A stretch of 6,101 nucleotides of DNA from Gammaproteobacteria bacterium. Lineage in GTDB: Bacteria > Pseudomonadota > Gammaproteobacteria > Immundisolibacterales > Immundisolibacteraceae. Positions 1 through 6,101 of this stretch are shown piece after piece (position 1 is the first letter of the stretch; every line of letters starts with the position of its first letter). The position numbers and the translations under genes are program-made. The notes under the pieces are model-generated. The model searched no databases. It was not told where the DNA came from and saw only the letters and a program-made list of their open reading frames with translations. The stretch lies in assembly GCA_003526065.1 (NCBI GenBank), contig DQBD01000211.1:1-6101 (forward strand), read 5' to 3'.

Positions 1-619
1 GGATCAGCTTCTCGGGGAACTGGTAGGGGCCGTAGTTGTTGGAGCAGTTGGTGGTAACGACCGGCAGGCCGTATGTCTGGTGCCAGGCACGCACCAAGTG
101 GTCCGATGCTGCCTTGCTGGCGGCGTAAGGTGAATTGGGCAGGTAAGGACTGGTCTCGTCGAAGGCTCCCTCAGCCTCGAGGCTGCCGAACACCTCATCC
201 GTGGACACGTGGTGAAACCGAAAAGTATCGTGCCCGTCACGGCCCGACTCGTGCCAATACTCGCGCGCCACTTCCAGCAATGTAGACGTACCGACAATAT
301 TGGTCTGTACGAACGCGGCCGGACCCGCTATGGATCGATCTACATGCGATTCCGCCGCCAAATGCACCACCGCCTGTGGACGGTAACGCCGAAAGATTGA
401 CTGGACGGCCGATGCATCGCAGATATCCACGCGTTCGAGATGATGACGCGGATGATGCAGAACTTCCTGCAGCGAATCTGGATTCGCCGCATAGGTGAGC
501 GCATCAACGTTAACGACGATCGCATCAGTCTCGCGCACCAGTTGGCGCACGAGAGCTGAGCCTATGAAGCCCGCGCCGCCGGTGACAAGAATGCAGGAAT
601 ATTCGAATTGGCTAGGCAA
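1..619 (-). CDS. rfbB: dTDP-glucose 4,6-dehydratase, N-terminal 206 codons (3' end outside window)
   Basis: This is an NAD-dependent cytoplasmic enzyme that converts dTDP-D-glucose to dTDP-4-keto-6-deoxy-D-glucose, the second step toward dTDP-L-rhamnose and other deoxysugars of O-antigen and exopolysaccharide. I translated the frame by hand; it is open from 619 to the window edge with no stop or frameshift. Visible marks are the extended-SDR nucleotide fingerprint TGGAGFIG (residues 13-20), [12 protein letters not shown] (86-97), the catalytic triplet T140-D141-E142, the Tyr-Lys pair in YAASK (Y165, K169), and the family block [16 protein letters not shown] at the cut end. About 150 residues of the usual C-terminal part are missing. 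No ATG lies upstream in any minus frame near the start; TTG at 617-619 is the only plausible initiator and puts eight residues before Cys-Ile-Leu-Val-Thr-Gly-Gly. It lacks a clear Shine-Dalgarno sequence. By hand count about a third of codons end in A or T, far more than in the operon to the right. Family is certain; the exact start is not. Confidence 0.93.
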   Translation of the reverse strand, partial: MPSQFEYSCILVTGGAGFIGSALVRQLVRETDAIVVNVDALTYAANPDSLQEVLHHPRHHLERVDICDASAVQSIFRRYRPQAVVHLAAESHVDRSIAGPAAFVQTNIVGTSTLLEVAREYWHESGRDGHDTFRFHHVSTDEVFGSLEAEGAFDETSPYLPNSPYAASKAASDHLVRAWHQTYGLPVVTTNCSNNYGPYQFPEKLI

Positions 620-660
620 GGTCGACGCGTCTTGGATGGTGTAACGCGGCAGCGGCTGAT

Positions 661-688
661 CTAGCCTGGCTTCAAGAAGCCAGGCTAG
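661..688. repeat. Perfect 12-bp inverted repeat with 4-base spacer
   Basis: The arms CTAGCCTGGCTT (661-672) and AAGCCAGGCTAG (677-688) are exact reverse complements around CAAG. The C and G of the spacer and the flanking T660/A689 can also pair, so the stem may reach 14 bp with a two-base loop. It lies about 41 bases upstream of the rfbB TTG and about 170 bases after the TusA-like stop. Neither strand shows a T-run after the stem, so it is not a standard intrinsic terminator. It could still act in termination or mRNA protection, bind a protein, or be left by recombination. Confidence 0.85.
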
Positions 689-701
689 AGCGCCTCAAGC
701 T

Positions 702-739
702 AGTTTGAATTATCGACCAGTTACACGCCAAGTTTGAAT
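702..739. repeat. Nine-base direct repeat AGTTTGAAT, two copies 29 bases apart
   Basis: Identical copies of AGTTTGAAT sit at 702-710 and 731-739. The left copy overlaps the near-palindrome TCAAGCTAGTTTGA (695-708, one mismatched pair, centred on CTAG). The spacing is close to three helical turns, which would suit a protein-binding pair, but two copies of nine bases in AT-richer DNA can also arise by chance. No function is claimed. Confidence 0.4.
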
Positions 740-862
740 GGCAACAGCGCGCGGACCCGGCGGGTAAACACGACCTGCGGTCGACGATGGCCGCGCCAAA
801 AGCTCTTGCCGAACCCCATAACCATCGACGAATCGAGTAAGGCACTGGGCGGCGGCGGCGCC

Positions 863-1108
863 TCACCCGCCCTTCTCCACCTCCACCCGCACACCATCGC
901 TGCCCTGCTCTACGGCGAGCACGCGGTGGCCGTCCTCGGCCAGGCCGTCGCGCAGTTGATCGACGGATTCGCCGGCGGCGAACAGGAACACCACGCGCTC
1001 GCCGTCGGCCAGGCGGCTGAGCGCCTGGCGCGCCATGACGAAGTACAGCGGGCAGCCGTAGGTCGACAGATCCACCACGGGCACGGCGGTGTCGGTGGTG
1101 GTGCTCAT
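863..1108 (-). CDS. TusA/SirA-family small sulfur-carrier-like protein
   Basis: This 81-residue protein has the length and layout of the TusA/SirA/YeeD family: a short N-terminal tail, VVDLSTYGCPLYFVMARQAL (residues 11-30) matching the Asp-Leu-x-x-x-x-Cys-Pro strand-helix entry, then a Leu-Ala-Asp-Gly-Glu turn and a C-terminal Gly-His-x-Val-Leu strand. Cys19 is the expected sulfur-carrying cysteine. E. coli TusA passes persulfide sulfur toward tRNA 2-thiouridine; related proteins serve sulfur oxidation or molybdenum cofactor supply. Here the usual CPxP motif reads CPLY, so it belongs to a divergent branch and its partner is unknown; I give no gene symbol. The ATG at 1106-1108 lies 7 bases after the SDR stop and has no strong Shine-Dalgarno sequence, which suggests translational coupling. 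In-frame GTG codons a few residues in are possible but less likely starts. It is the last gene of the operon seen here. Confidence 0.85.
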   Translation of the reverse strand: MSTTTDTAVPVVDLSTYGCPLYFVMARQALSRLADGERVVFLFAAGESVDQLRDGLAEDGHRVLAVEQGSDGVRVEVEKGG

Positions 1109-1115
1109 GAGCGGC

Positions 1116-1901
1116 TCAGATGGAGTCGAACAGCTCGAAGCGCTTGCCGGCGGTCATGCCGCCGTCGACCACCAGCGCGGCGCCGGTGATGAACGAGGCG
1201 TCGTCCGAGGCCAGGAACACGGCCGGCTTGGCGATTTCGTGCGGCTCGGCCATGCGCTGCATGGCGCAGACCTCGGTCATCATCTTTTCGTGCTGCGGGA
1301 AGCGCGCCATGTAGCCACGGATGCGCGGCGTCCAGGTGCCGCCGGGGCACAGGGCGTTGACGCGGATGTTGTCGCGCGCGAAGTCCATGGCCATGTTCTT
1401 GGACAGGTTGATGACCGCGGCCTTGGCGGCCGAATACGCGGCGCAGCGGTTCTCGGCCAGGATGCCGGCGGTGGAGGCGATGTTCACGATGGCGCCGCCG
1501 CCGCGCTTTCTGATTTCCGGAAGGGCAACGTGCGAACAGCGGTACACCGACGTGAAGTTGGTGTCGACGATGAAGCGCCACTCCTCGTCGTTGGCCTCCT
1601 CGACGTTTTTCATCATGTTGTTGCCGGCAACGTTGAACAGCACGTCGAGCCCGCCGAAGCGTTCGACCGTGGCCGGCACCATGCCGCCGATGGCGTCCAG
1701 GTCGGTCACGTCCAGCTGCAGGGGCAGCGCCTGGCCGCCGGCCGCGGCGACCTCGGCGGCGGCCTTCTCGGCGGCGTGCAGGTCCATGTCGCAGATGACG
1801 GCGTGTCCGCCGTCGCGGGTCCACTCGTCGACGATGGCCCGGCCGATGCCGGCACCGCCGCCGGTGATGATGGCAACCTTGCCGGCAAAGCGCTGCGTCA
1901 T
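1116..1901 (-). CDS. Classical short-chain dehydrogenase/reductase (SDR), likely NAD(H)-dependent
   Basis: This 261-residue protein is a full-length classical SDR oxidoreductase that should interconvert an alcohol and a carbonyl on an unknown substrate. The cofactor fingerprint TGGGAGIG is at residues 13-20. Asp38, at the end of the second strand (VICDMD), points to NAD(H) rather than NADP(H). The Asn-Val-Ala-Gly motif is at 90-93, and the active-site tetrad is N115, S143, Y156 and K160 (YSAAK). The C-terminal SDxASFITG-like block and VDGG are at 232-248. The overall pattern resembles FabG-like and diol/sugar-alcohol dehydrogenases, but paralogues are too many to name a substrate. The start at ATG 1899-1901 is fixed by AGGAG eight bases upstream; the frame stays open further upstream only as a shadow of pgk. 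It lies 25 bases after pgk and 7 before the TusA-like gene, so it is almost surely co-transcribed with both. Confidence 0.93.
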   Translation of the reverse strand: MTQRFAGKVAIITGGGAGIGRAIVDEWTRDGGHAVICDMDLHAAEKAAAEVAAAGGQALPLQLDVTDLDAIGGMVPATVERFGGLDVLFNVAGNNMMKNVEEANDEEWRFIVDTNFTSVYRCSHVALPEIRKRGGGAIVNIASTAGILAENRCAAYSAAKAAVINLSKNMAMDFARDNIRVNALCPGGTWTPRIRGYMARFPQHEKMMTEVCAMQRMAEPHEIAKPAVFLASDDASFITGAALVVDGGMTAGKRFELFDSI

Positions 1902-1909
1902 GACCTGTT

Positions 1910-1914
1910 CTCCT
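1910..1914 (-). promoter_or_regulatory. Shine-Dalgarno of the SDR gene
   Basis: AGGAG (part of GAGGAGA) lies eight bases before ATG 1899-1901, in the 25-base gap after pgk. It decides the SDR start against the longer open frame that begins inside pgk at 2240. Confidence 0.85.
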
Positions 1915-1926
1915 CTTCGCTGCTTG

Positions 1927-3111
1927 TTATGTGTTGGCGGCGCGCTGTTCGAGTACCGCCACCGCCGGCAGGGTCTTGCCTTCCAGCACTTCCAGGAAGG
2001 CGCCGCCGCCGGTGGAAATGTACGACACGCGGTCGGCAATGCCGAACTTGGCGATGGCGGCCAGTGTCTCGCCGCCGCCACAGATGGAGTACGCCGGCGA
2101 GTCCGCCACGGCCTGCGCCAGCAGCCGGGTGCCCTCGGCAAAGGCCGGGTACTCGAACACACCCAGCGGGCCGTTCCACACCACGGTGCCGGCGCCCTTG
2201 ATGATGTCGCCGAGTTCCCGGGCAAAGCCGGCATCGACATCCAGGATCATTTCGTCCGCGTCCACCGCGTCCACGTCCTTGACTGCCGCCGGCACGGTGT
2301 CACCGATTTCCGGCGCCACCACCACCCGCTTGGGCAGCGGAATGGGTCGGCCAAGCTGCTGCGCCTGCGCCAGCAGGTCGCGTGCGGTATCCACCAGGTC
2401 CGGCTCGAACAGTGAGCGGCCAACGTCGTGCCCGGCCGCCACCAGGAAGGTGTTGGCAATACCGCCACCGACGATCAGCCGGTCCACCTGCGGCAACAGA
2501 TGGGTCAGCACCGCCAGCTTGCTCGACACCTTGGCCCCGCCGACGATGGCCACCAGCGGGCGCTTGGGCGCCGCCAGCGCGGTGTTCAGGGCATCCAGCT
2601 CGGCCACCAGAAGCGGCCCCGCACAGGCCGCCGGCGCAAACTTCGCCACGCCGTGCGTGGAGGCCTCGGCGCGGTGCGCGGTGCCGAACGCGTCCATCAC
2701 GAACACGTCGCACAGGCCGGCCATGCGCCGGGCCAGCGCGTCGTCGTTCTTTTTCTCGCCCACGTTGAAACGCACGTTCTCGCCCAGCGCGATGGTGCCC
2801 GGGGCCACGTTGGCGCCATCCAGCCAGTCGGCCAGGCACGGCACCGGGCAACCGAGCAGGTCACCCAGGCGCGCGGCCACCGGAGCCAGGCTGGCGTCGG
2901 CATCGAAGGCGCCTTCCTTCGGGCGCCCCAGATGCGAGAGCACCAGCACGGCAGCGCCGGCATCGAGCGCCTGTCGCGCCGTCGGCAGGAAGGCGCGGAT
3001 GCGCGTGTCGTCCAGGATCACGCCGTCGCGGATCGGCACGTTCAGATCCGCCCGGATCATGACCCGCTTGCCGGCCAGCGGCAGGTCGCTCATGCGCAGC
3101 ACATTCGCCAT
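1927..3111 (-). CDS. pgk: Phosphoglycerate kinase
   Basis: This cytoplasmic kinase interconverts 1,3-bisphosphoglycerate plus ADP and 3-phosphoglycerate plus ATP, next to GAPDH in glycolysis, gluconeogenesis and the Calvin cycle. At 394 residues it is the normal bacterial length. The N-domain substrate site shows RADLNVP (20-26), DDTR (34-37), SHLGRPKEG (59-67), ENVRF (111-115) and the AFGTAHR block (141-147). The hinge and nucleotide domain show GGAKVSSK (191-198), GGGIANTF (215-222), WNGPLGVFE (312-320), GGGET (345-349) and STGGGAFLE (366-374). GGGET has Glu where GGGDT is more common, a conservative change near the nucleotide-metal site. The start at 3109-3111 is favoured over Met7 because GAGGG precedes it by six bases and residues 1-6 match the N-terminal extension of E. 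coli Pgk. It follows gap by 9 bases. Confidence 0.97.
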   Translation of the reverse strand: MANVLRMSDLPLAGKRVMIRADLNVPIRDGVILDDTRIRAFLPTARQALDAGAAVLVLSHLGRPKEGAFDADASLAPVAARLGDLLGCPVPCLADWLDGANVAPGTIALGENVRFNVGEKKNDDALARRMAGLCDVFVMDAFGTAHRAEASTHGVAKFAPAACAGPLLVAELDALNTALAAPKRPLVAIVGGAKVSSKLAVLTHLLPQVDRLIVGGGIANTFLVAAGHDVGRSLFEPDLVDTARDLLAQAQQLGRPIPLPKRVVVAPEIGDTVPAAVKDVDAVDADEMILDVDAGFARELGDIIKGAGTVVWNGPLGVFEYPAFAEGTRLLAQAVADSPAYSICGGGETLAAIAKFGIADRVSYISTGGGAFLEVLEGKTLPAVAVLEQRAANT

Positions 3112-3117
3112 GACGTG

Positions 3118-3122
3118 CCCTC
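3118..3122 (-). promoter_or_regulatory. Shine-Dalgarno of pgk, overlapping the gap stop codon
   Basis: GAGGG overlaps the TGA stop of gap (3121-3123) and lies six bases before the pgk ATG. Ribosomes finishing gap would sit on this site, so translation of the two genes is probably coupled. This is inferred from spacing. Confidence 0.65.
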
Positions 3123-4131
3123 AGCCGACCTTGGCCAGCGCCAGGGCGGTGTCCAGCATGCGGTTGGAGAAGCCCCACTCGTTGTCGTACCAGGAGCAGA
3201 CCTTCACCAGCGTGCCGTCGATGACCTTGGTCAGCGTGCCGTCGAAGGTGGACGAAGCCGGATTGTGGTTGAAGTCCACCGACACCAGCGGCTCCTCGGT
3301 GTAGGCCAGGATGCCCTTGAGCGCGCCGTTGGCGGCCTCGCGCACGGCGGCGTTCACTTCCTCCGCGGTCACCGCGCGGCCGGCGGTGAAGGTCAGGTCC
3401 ACAACCGACACGTTGATGGTCGGCACGCGGATGGCAAAGCCGTCCAGCTTGCCCTTGAGCTCCGGCAGCACCAGGCCCACCGCGGCGGCGGCGCCGGTCT
3501 TGGTCGGGATCATGGACTGCGTGGCCGAGCGGGCACGGCGCACGTCCTCGTGGTAGACGTCGGTCAGCACCTGGTCGTTGGTGTAGGCATGCACGGTGGT
3601 CATCAGACCCTGCTTGATGCCGAACTTCTGGTGCAGTACCTGCGCCATCGGCGCCAGGCAGTTGGTGGTGCACGACGCGTTCGACACCACCGTGTCGCCG
3701 GCCTTGAGCACGTTGTGGTTCACGCCGTACACGACGGTGGCGTCCACTTCCTTGCCCGGCGCGGAGATCAGCACCTTGCGGGCGCCGGCCTTCAGGTGCG
3801 CCGAGGCCTTTTCCTTGCTGGTGAAGATGCCCGTGCACTCGAGCACCACGTCCACGCCCAGCTCGCCCCAGGGCAGCTTGGCCGGATCGCGCTCGCTGGT
3901 GACGCGGATGCGGTCGCCGTTGACCACGATGGCGCCCTCGGTCACCTCGACCGTGCCGGGGAACTTGCCATGCGCCGTGTCGTAACGGGTCAGGTGGCCG
4001 AGGATGTTGGCATCGCCGAGGTCGTTGATCGCCACAATCTGCACTTCGCCGGTGCGACCGCTCTCGTACAGGGCGCGCAGCACGTTGCGCCCGATGCGGC
4101 CATAGCCATTGATTGCTACTTTGATCGCCAT
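3121..4131 (-). CDS. gap: Type I glyceraldehyde-3-phosphate dehydrogenase
   Basis: This tetrameric cytoplasmic enzyme oxidises and phosphorylates glyceraldehyde 3-phosphate to 1,3-bisphosphoglycerate, or runs in reverse in gluconeogenesis or carbon fixation. At 336 residues it is full length. The Rossmann entry INGYGRIGR is at 7-15. N36-D37-L38 is the NAD-type pattern; the NADP-favouring photosynthetic form usually has a small residue after the Asp. The catalytic cysteine is C154 in SNASCTTNC (150-158), with H181 in TTVHAYT (178-184). The substrate phosphate sites show RRARSAT (198-204) and P209-T210-K211-T212-G213. The C-terminal block [13 protein letters not shown] is at 313-325. The start has AAGGAG eight bases upstream. 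It lies 50 bases after tkt and 9 before pgk. The cofactor call is inference; the enzyme identity is not in doubt. The paralogue Epd (erythrose-4-phosphate dehydrogenase) is less likely given the pgk neighbour. Confidence 0.97.
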   Translation of the reverse strand: MAIKVAINGYGRIGRNVLRALYESGRTGEVQIVAINDLGDANILGHLTRYDTAHGKFPGTVEVTEGAIVVNGDRIRVTSERDPAKLPWGELGVDVVLECTGIFTSKEKASAHLKAGARKVLISAPGKEVDATVVYGVNHNVLKAGDTVVSNASCTTNCLAPMAQVLHQKFGIKQGLMTTVHAYTNDQVLTDVYHEDVRRARSATQSMIPTKTGAAAAVGLVLPELKGKLDGFAIRVPTINVSVVDLTFTAGRAVTAEEVNAAVREAANGALKGILAYTEEPLVSVDFNHNPASSTFDGTLTKVIDGTLVKVCSWYDNEWGFSNRMLDTALALAKVG

Positions 4132-4139
4132 CTCTATCT

Positions 4140-4145
4140 CTCCTT
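4140..4145 (-). promoter_or_regulatory. Shine-Dalgarno of gap
   Basis: AAGGAG lies eight bases upstream of the gap ATG (4129-4131). It is among the strongest ribosome sites in the window, fitting a gene that is normally highly expressed. Confidence 0.85.
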
Positions 4146-4181
4146 AAGACCCGGCTTCAACTATTTGATAAAAAATCAATC

Positions 4182-6101
4182 TTATTCAGAATGCGCGTGG
4201 TGGCGAAGCACCCGACGCGCCGTGTCCGCCACTGCCTGGGCAGTGAATCCGAAATACTCGAACAGCGCCCCGGCCGGCGCCGATTCGCCAAAGCGCTGGA
4301 GGCCGAGCACCTCGCCGCGACTGCCGACATAACGCCACCACAGATCCGGCACCCCGGCCTCCACCGCCACCCGGGCGGTCACTGCCGGCGGCAGCACGCC
4401 GTCGCGGTAGGCCTGGTCCTGTTCGGCAAAGCGCTCCACGCAGGGCATGGACACCACGCGCGCGGCGACACCCTCGCCGGCCAGTTGCTCGCGCGCCGCC
4501 ATCGCCAGCGCCACTTCCGACCCGCTGGCAATCAGGATCACGTCCGGCTCACCGGCGGCGTCCGCCAGTACGTAACCGCCCCGCTCCACCGCCGTCAGCT
4601 GCGCGGCATCACGCGCCTGATGCGGCAGCTTCTGCCGCGACAGCGCCAGCGCGGTGGGAGCCGCAGCCTGCAGGGCCTGCGACCAGGCAACGGCTGTCTC
4701 GGCGGCATCACACGGCCGCCACACGCTCAGCCCCGGGATCAGTCGCAGGCTCGCCACGTGCTCCACCGGCTGGTGGGTAGGCCCGTCCTCGCCGAGACCG
4801 ATCGAGTCGTGCGTCAGCACGTGCACCACCCGCAGCCCCATCAGTGCCCCCATGCGCAGCGCATTGCGCGCGTAGTCGGAGAACACCAGAAAGGTACCGC
4901 CGTACGGCAGCAGGCCGCCATGCAGCGCCACGCCGTTCATGATCGCGGTCATGCCAAACTCGCGCACCCCATAGTGCAGGTGCTGGCCTGCCGGCTGGGC
5001 GCTGTCCAGCGCCTGCGCGCCCGTCCAGTGCGTGAGGTTCGACTCGGTCAGGTCGGCCGAACCGCCCAGCAACTCCGGCAGCAGCGGACCGAAGGCGCCC
5101 AGCGCCAGCTGGGACGCCTGACGACTGGCCACGTCCTTGGCGTCCTGCTGGAAACGCGTGACGATGGCCTTCGCCTGCGCCGCAAAGTCCGCCGGCAGTT
5201 CACCGGCCATGCGACGCTGGAATTCGGCGGCCAGTTGCGGATGCGCGGCGGCATAGCGCTCGAACCGTGCCTGCCAGTCGGCCTGCTGTGCAGCGCCACG
5301 CTCGCGCGCATCCCAGGCCCGGTAGATCTCGGCTGGAATCTCGAACGCGCCGCAGGGCCACCCCAGCGCCGCGCGCGCACCGGCGATTTCCTCCGCACCC
5401 AGCGGCGCGCCGTGGCTGGACGCCTTGCCGGCCTTGCTCGGAGCGCCGAAGCCGATCACCGTGCGGCAGCAGATCAGGGTCGGCCGCGCGGTGTCGGCGC
5501 GTGCCTCGGCGATGGCGGCGCGCACGGCATCGGCGTCGTGCCCGTCGACGTCACGGATCACCTGCCAGCCGTAGGCCGCGAAGCGCGCCGGCGTGTCGTC
5601 GGCGAACCAGCCGCGGACCTGGCCGTCGATGGAAATGCCGTTGTCGTCGTACAGCACCACCAGCTTGCCCAGGCCCAGCGTGCCGGCCAGCGAGCAGGCC
5701 TCATGCGAGACACCTTCCATCAGACAGCCGTCGCCGACGAAGACGTAGGTGTGATGATCGACGATGCAATGACCCGGGCGGTTGAATTCCGCCGCCAGCC
5801 GGCGCTCGGCCAGCGCCATGCCAACCGCATTGGCCAGACCCTGCCCCAGCGGACCGGTCGTGGTCTCGACGCCCGGCGTCAGGCCGTGCTCGGGATGCCC
5901 CGGGGTCTTGGAGTGCAGCTGGCGGAAGCGCTTGAGTTCATCCAGCGGCAGGTCGTACCCGGACAGATGCAGCAACGCATACAGCAGCATCGAGCCGTGA
6001 CCGTTCGACACCACGAAGCGGTCGCGATCCGGCCACGCCGGGTCGGCCGGATTGTGGCGCAGGGTGTCGTTCCACAAGGCCTCGGCGATGTCGGCCATGC
6101 C
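4182..6101 (-). CDS. tkt: Transketolase, lacking about the first 32 residues (5' end outside window)
   Basis: This thiamine-diphosphate enzyme moves two-carbon ketol units between sugar phosphates in the pentose phosphate pathway and Calvin cycle. The window holds its last 639 codons before the stop; the frame runs off the right edge, and the Met at 6096-6098 is internal, in the GMADIAE segment that lies near residue 32-33 in E. coli TktA. Counting from that Met, visible marks are SNGHGSM (31-37, substrate/cofactor His34), [16 protein letters not shown] (80-95), the thiamine motif from GDG (122-124) to DDN (151-153), SHGAPLG (228-234), the catalytic Glu380 in VREFGM, and [20 protein letters not shown] (428-447). 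The C-terminal domain ends with GESAPA and a short His-rich tail, LRHHAHSE. All three domains are intact where visible. It is the first gene seen of the tkt-gap-pgk-SDR-TusA-like operon. Confidence 0.97.
   Translation of the reverse strand, partial: GMADIAEALWNDTLRHNPADPAWPDRDRFVVSNGHGSMLLYALLHLSGYDLPLDELKRFRQLHSKTPGHPEHGLTPGVETTTGPLGQGLANAVGMALAERRLAAEFNRPGHCIVDHHTYVFVGDGCLMEGVSHEACSLAGTLGLGKLVVLYDDNGISIDGQVRGWFADDTPARFAAYGWQVIRDVDGHDADAVRAAIAEARADTARPTLICCRTVIGFGAPSKAGKASSHGAPLGAEEIAGARAALGWPCGAFEIPAEIYRAWDARERGAAQQADWQARFERYAAAHPQLAAEFQRRMAGELPADFAAQAKAIVTRFQQDAKDVASRQASQLALGAFGPLLPELLGGSADLTESNLTHWTGAQALDSAQPAGQHLHYGVREFGMTAIMNGVALHGGLLPYGGTFLVFSDYARNALRMGALMGLRVVHVLTHDSIGLGEDGPTHQPVEHVASLRLIPGLSVWRPCDAAETAVAWSQALQAAAPTALALSRQKLPHQARDAAQLTAVERGGYVLADAAGEPDVILIASGSEVALAMAAREQLAGEGVAARVVSMPCVERFAEQDQAYRDGVLPPAVTARVAVEAGVPDLWWRYVGSRGEVLGLQRFGESAPAGALFEYFGFTAQAVADTARRVLRHHAHSE

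Larger units (their letters stand above)
620..862. other. Intergenic junction between the carbon-metabolism operon and rfbB
   Basis: This 243-base stretch carries no convincing gene. It holds a perfect inverted repeat (661-688), a 9-base direct repeat (702-710 and 731-739), a near-palindrome TCAAGCTAGTTTGA (695-708), and three of four CTAG sites packed into 612-703. A small basic minus-strand frame (721-825, 34 codons plus stop, ending ...LLPFKLGV) can be read but has no Shine-Dalgarno sequence and no family I recognise. The same frame is open back to an ATG at 895-897 inside the TusA-like gene. The region should contain the end of the operon transcript and the promoter for rfbB, but I see no clear -35/-10 pair and no hairpin followed by a U-run. 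Confidence 0.6.

Noticed and set aside
4..525. Minus-strand ATG frames at 4-297 and 340-525
   Set aside because: Both lie in other frames over rfbB, whose frame is open throughout and carries the family motifs. They show no protein pattern.
661..688. The inverted repeat as an intrinsic terminator
   Set aside because: No run of T follows the stem on either strand, so I list it as an inverted repeat of unknown role.
1902..2240. An N-terminal extension of the SDR starting at 2240
   Set aside because: These 113 codons overlap pgk in another frame and look like shadow sequence. The strong AGGAG before ATG 1899-1901 and the usual SDR N-terminus fix the shorter start.
4146..4181. A sigma-70 promoter for gap starting from TTGATT at 4174-4179
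   Set aside because: At 17 bases' spacing the -10 position reads AGCCGG, which is not a -10 element.
1089..4332. Long plus-strand open frames antisense to the SDR, pgk and gap (for example 1089-2201, 1931-3304 and 2428-4332)
   Set aside because: Their translations are low-complexity Arg/Ala/Gly/His-rich strings with no family pattern, typical of antisense shadows in GC-rich genes. The minus strand carries unmistakable full-length enzymes over the same bases.
6096..6098. ATG as the start of transketolase
   Set aside because: The Gly-Met-Ala-Asp-Ile-Ala-Glu segment is internal in the family, and the preceding Gly codon is present at 6099-6101, so the gene continues past the window.
1..6101. 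CRISPR array, tRNA or rRNA gene, insertion sequence, phage or plasmid genes
   Set aside because: I saw no regularly spaced repeats, no tRNA-like or rRNA-like stretch, and no transposase, integrase or replication protein in the frames I read.

Overview
The window looks like part of a high-GC proteobacterial chromosome, most likely a gammaproteobacterium or a close relative. This rests on the E. coli-like transketolase, phosphoglycerate kinase and GAPDH, and on the strong G/C preference at third codon positions. No species call is justified from the sequence alone. All six genes I can support read on the minus strand.

Right to left, in the direction of transcription, the first part is a central-carbon operon. 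It runs transketolase (5' end outside the window), glyceraldehyde-3-phosphate dehydrogenase, phosphoglycerate kinase, a classical short-chain dehydrogenase/reductase (SDR), and a small TusA/SirA-family protein. Gaps between genes are 50, 9, 25 and 7 bases, and gap and the SDR each have a good Shine-Dalgarno sequence. Transketolase, GAPDH and PGK are core enzymes shared by glycolysis, gluconeogenesis, the pentose phosphate pathway and the Calvin cycle. Nothing in the window, such as RuBisCO or phosphoribulokinase, tells which direction dominates. Positions often held by pyk or fba in such clusters are taken here by the SDR and the TusA-like gene, whose substrates cannot be read from sequence.

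A 243-base stretch (620-862) follows the operon. It has a perfect 12-bp inverted repeat, a 9-base direct repeat, a cluster of CTAG tetranucleotides and no convincing gene. It marks a change of composition.

The left end (1-619) holds the N-terminal 206 codons of dTDP-glucose 4,6-dehydratase (rfbB/rmlB), which makes the 4-keto-6-deoxy sugar intermediate for dTDP-rhamnose and related surface sugars. It has no ATG start, only a TTG, and many more A/T-ending codons than the operon. This suggests the edge of a surface-polysaccharide cluster with a different history.

I did not find an obviously new system. The most worthwhile leads are the SDR/TusA-like pair in the operon and the junction at 620-862.
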